The translations under genes were made by a program, and so were the position numbers. This document shows positions 5,209-5,763 of a stretch of 5,763 nucleotides of DNA, one piece after another (the stretch's first letter is position 1; every line of letters begins with the position of its first letter). The stretch covers positions 1 to 5,763 of the forward strand of contig CADCWC010000271.1 in the NCBI GenBank assembly GCA_902806305.1. Reading direction: 5' to 3'. A model generated the notes under the pieces. It searched no databases. It was not told where the DNA came from and saw only the letters and a program-made list of their open reading frames with translations. This stretch comes from an uncultured Thermoleophilia bacterium (lineage in GTDB: Bacteria; Actinomycetota; Thermoleophilia; Gaiellales; F1-60-MAGs149).

Positions 5209-5763
5209 TCAGCCGGTCCGCGTGGCCGCCACCCGGCCGAGCGGCACGTCGGTCTGCTCGTCGCCGCTCGCCGCGGCGGCGAGCGCCTCGCCGATGACCG
5301 GCGCGTGCTTGAACAGGTTGCCGCCCGCGAAGGCGCGGACGCGGCCGTGGCTCCAGAGCGCGAACGCGTCGTCGTGCTCGTCGGCCAGGTTCGAGGCGGT
5401 GCAGGCCCGGAGCGCGACGGGCTCGGGCTCCAGGGCGGGTAGCGCTCGGGCCACGTAGGCCGCCGCCCGCGCGACGGTCGCCGCGGGCGTGTCCGGGTCC
5501 TGGCCGTGCACGCCGACGGCGTAGAGGTCGGTGCCGGGCAGCGGCAGGGCGTAGACCCGCTCGCCGTACGTCCCGGAGCGGTCGAGCAGGCAGGGGGGCG
5601 GACCGGCCCCGTCCCGCAGGCGGAAGGCGACGCGGATGTGCTGCTCCGTGCGCAGGGCGATGTCCAGGCCGAGCTCGCGCACCAGGGCCGGCGTCGCCGC
5701 GCCCGCACAGACGACCACCGCGTCCGCGCGGACGAGAACGCGGTCGCCGACGACCGTGGCCGG
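5209..5763 (-). CDS. MSOX-family FAD amine oxidase (sarcosine oxidase-like), C-terminal half
   Basis: The last 184 residues of a DAO-fold flavoprotein; the N-terminal half with the FAD GxGxxG motif lies beyond the right edge. The segment starts with DAVVVCAGAAT, typical of this fold. Compared with monomeric sarcosine oxidase recalled from Bacillus, four active-site residues are present in order: Tyr (codon 5553-5551, MSOX Y254), His (5508-5506, H269), Cys in RACTAS (5403-5401, C315 that holds FAD covalently) and Lys in GGNLFKHAPVIGEALA (5310-5308, K348). Tyr and His are 15 residues apart as in MSOX, and Cys and Lys 31 apart against 33. Expected reaction: oxidative demethylation of sarcosine or a related secondary amine to glycine, formaldehyde and H2O2. 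N-methyltryptophan oxidase and pipecolate oxidase share these residues, so the substrate is not fixed. The gene converges on fhs, separated by the hairpin cluster. The GTG at 5718 is internal, not the start. Confidence 0.85.
   Translation of the reverse strand, partial: PATVVGDRVLVRADAVVVCAGAATPALVRELGLDIALRTEQHIRVAFRLRDGAGPPPCLLDRSGTYGERVYALPLPGTDLYAVGVHGQDPDTPAATVARAAAYVARALPALEPEPVALRACTASNLADEHDDAFALWSHGRVRAFAGGNLFKHAPVIGEALAAAASGDEQTDVPLGRVAATRTG

Overview
The window reads as chromosome of a high-GC actinobacterium. It is about 70% G+C by eye, all three visible starts are GTG, and the encoded proteins resemble actinobacterial families (an Arthrobacter-type choline oxidase in particular). 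Palindrome-rich intergenic DNA of the kind seen near the right end would fit a Thermoleophilia/Solirubrobacterales-like lineage, but that placement is only a guess. No RNA gene, insertion sequence, CRISPR array or phage gene is visible.

Layout from left to right: (1) minus strand, 1-1549, a nearly complete choline-oxidase-type GMC flavoenzyme whose last residues lie beyond the left edge; (2) minus strand, 1546-3042, a betaine-aldehyde dehydrogenase that is transcribed first and overlaps the oxidase start by four bases (GTGA); (3) 3043-3307, a 265-bp divergent control region with a candidate promoter for each direction and strong ribosome binding sites; (4) plus strand, 3308-4984, a complete formate-tetrahydrofolate ligase; (5) 4985-5208, a convergent spacer filled by four tandem hairpins, three of them nested; (6) minus strand, 5209-5763 and beyond, the C-terminal half of a monomeric-sarcosine-oxidase-family flavoenzyme.

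The four genes make chemical sense together. The oxidase and dehydrogenase convert choline to betaine aldehyde and glycine betaine. Demethylation of betaine by enzymes not in this window would give sarcosine, the usual substrate of the MSOX family, which yields glycine, formaldehyde and H2O2. Formate made from that formaldehyde can be captured on tetrahydrofolate by the ligase as 10-formyl-THF. The window therefore looks like part of a choline/methylamine catabolism and one-carbon salvage neighbourhood. The gene identities are well supported by active-site residues; the combined pathway is inference.

Nothing here is a clearly new system. The items most worth a second look are the hairpin cluster at 5004-5162, the choline oxidase active site with a Thr where the Arthrobacter enzyme has Ser101, and the formate-THF ligase that departs from both classical family signatures.
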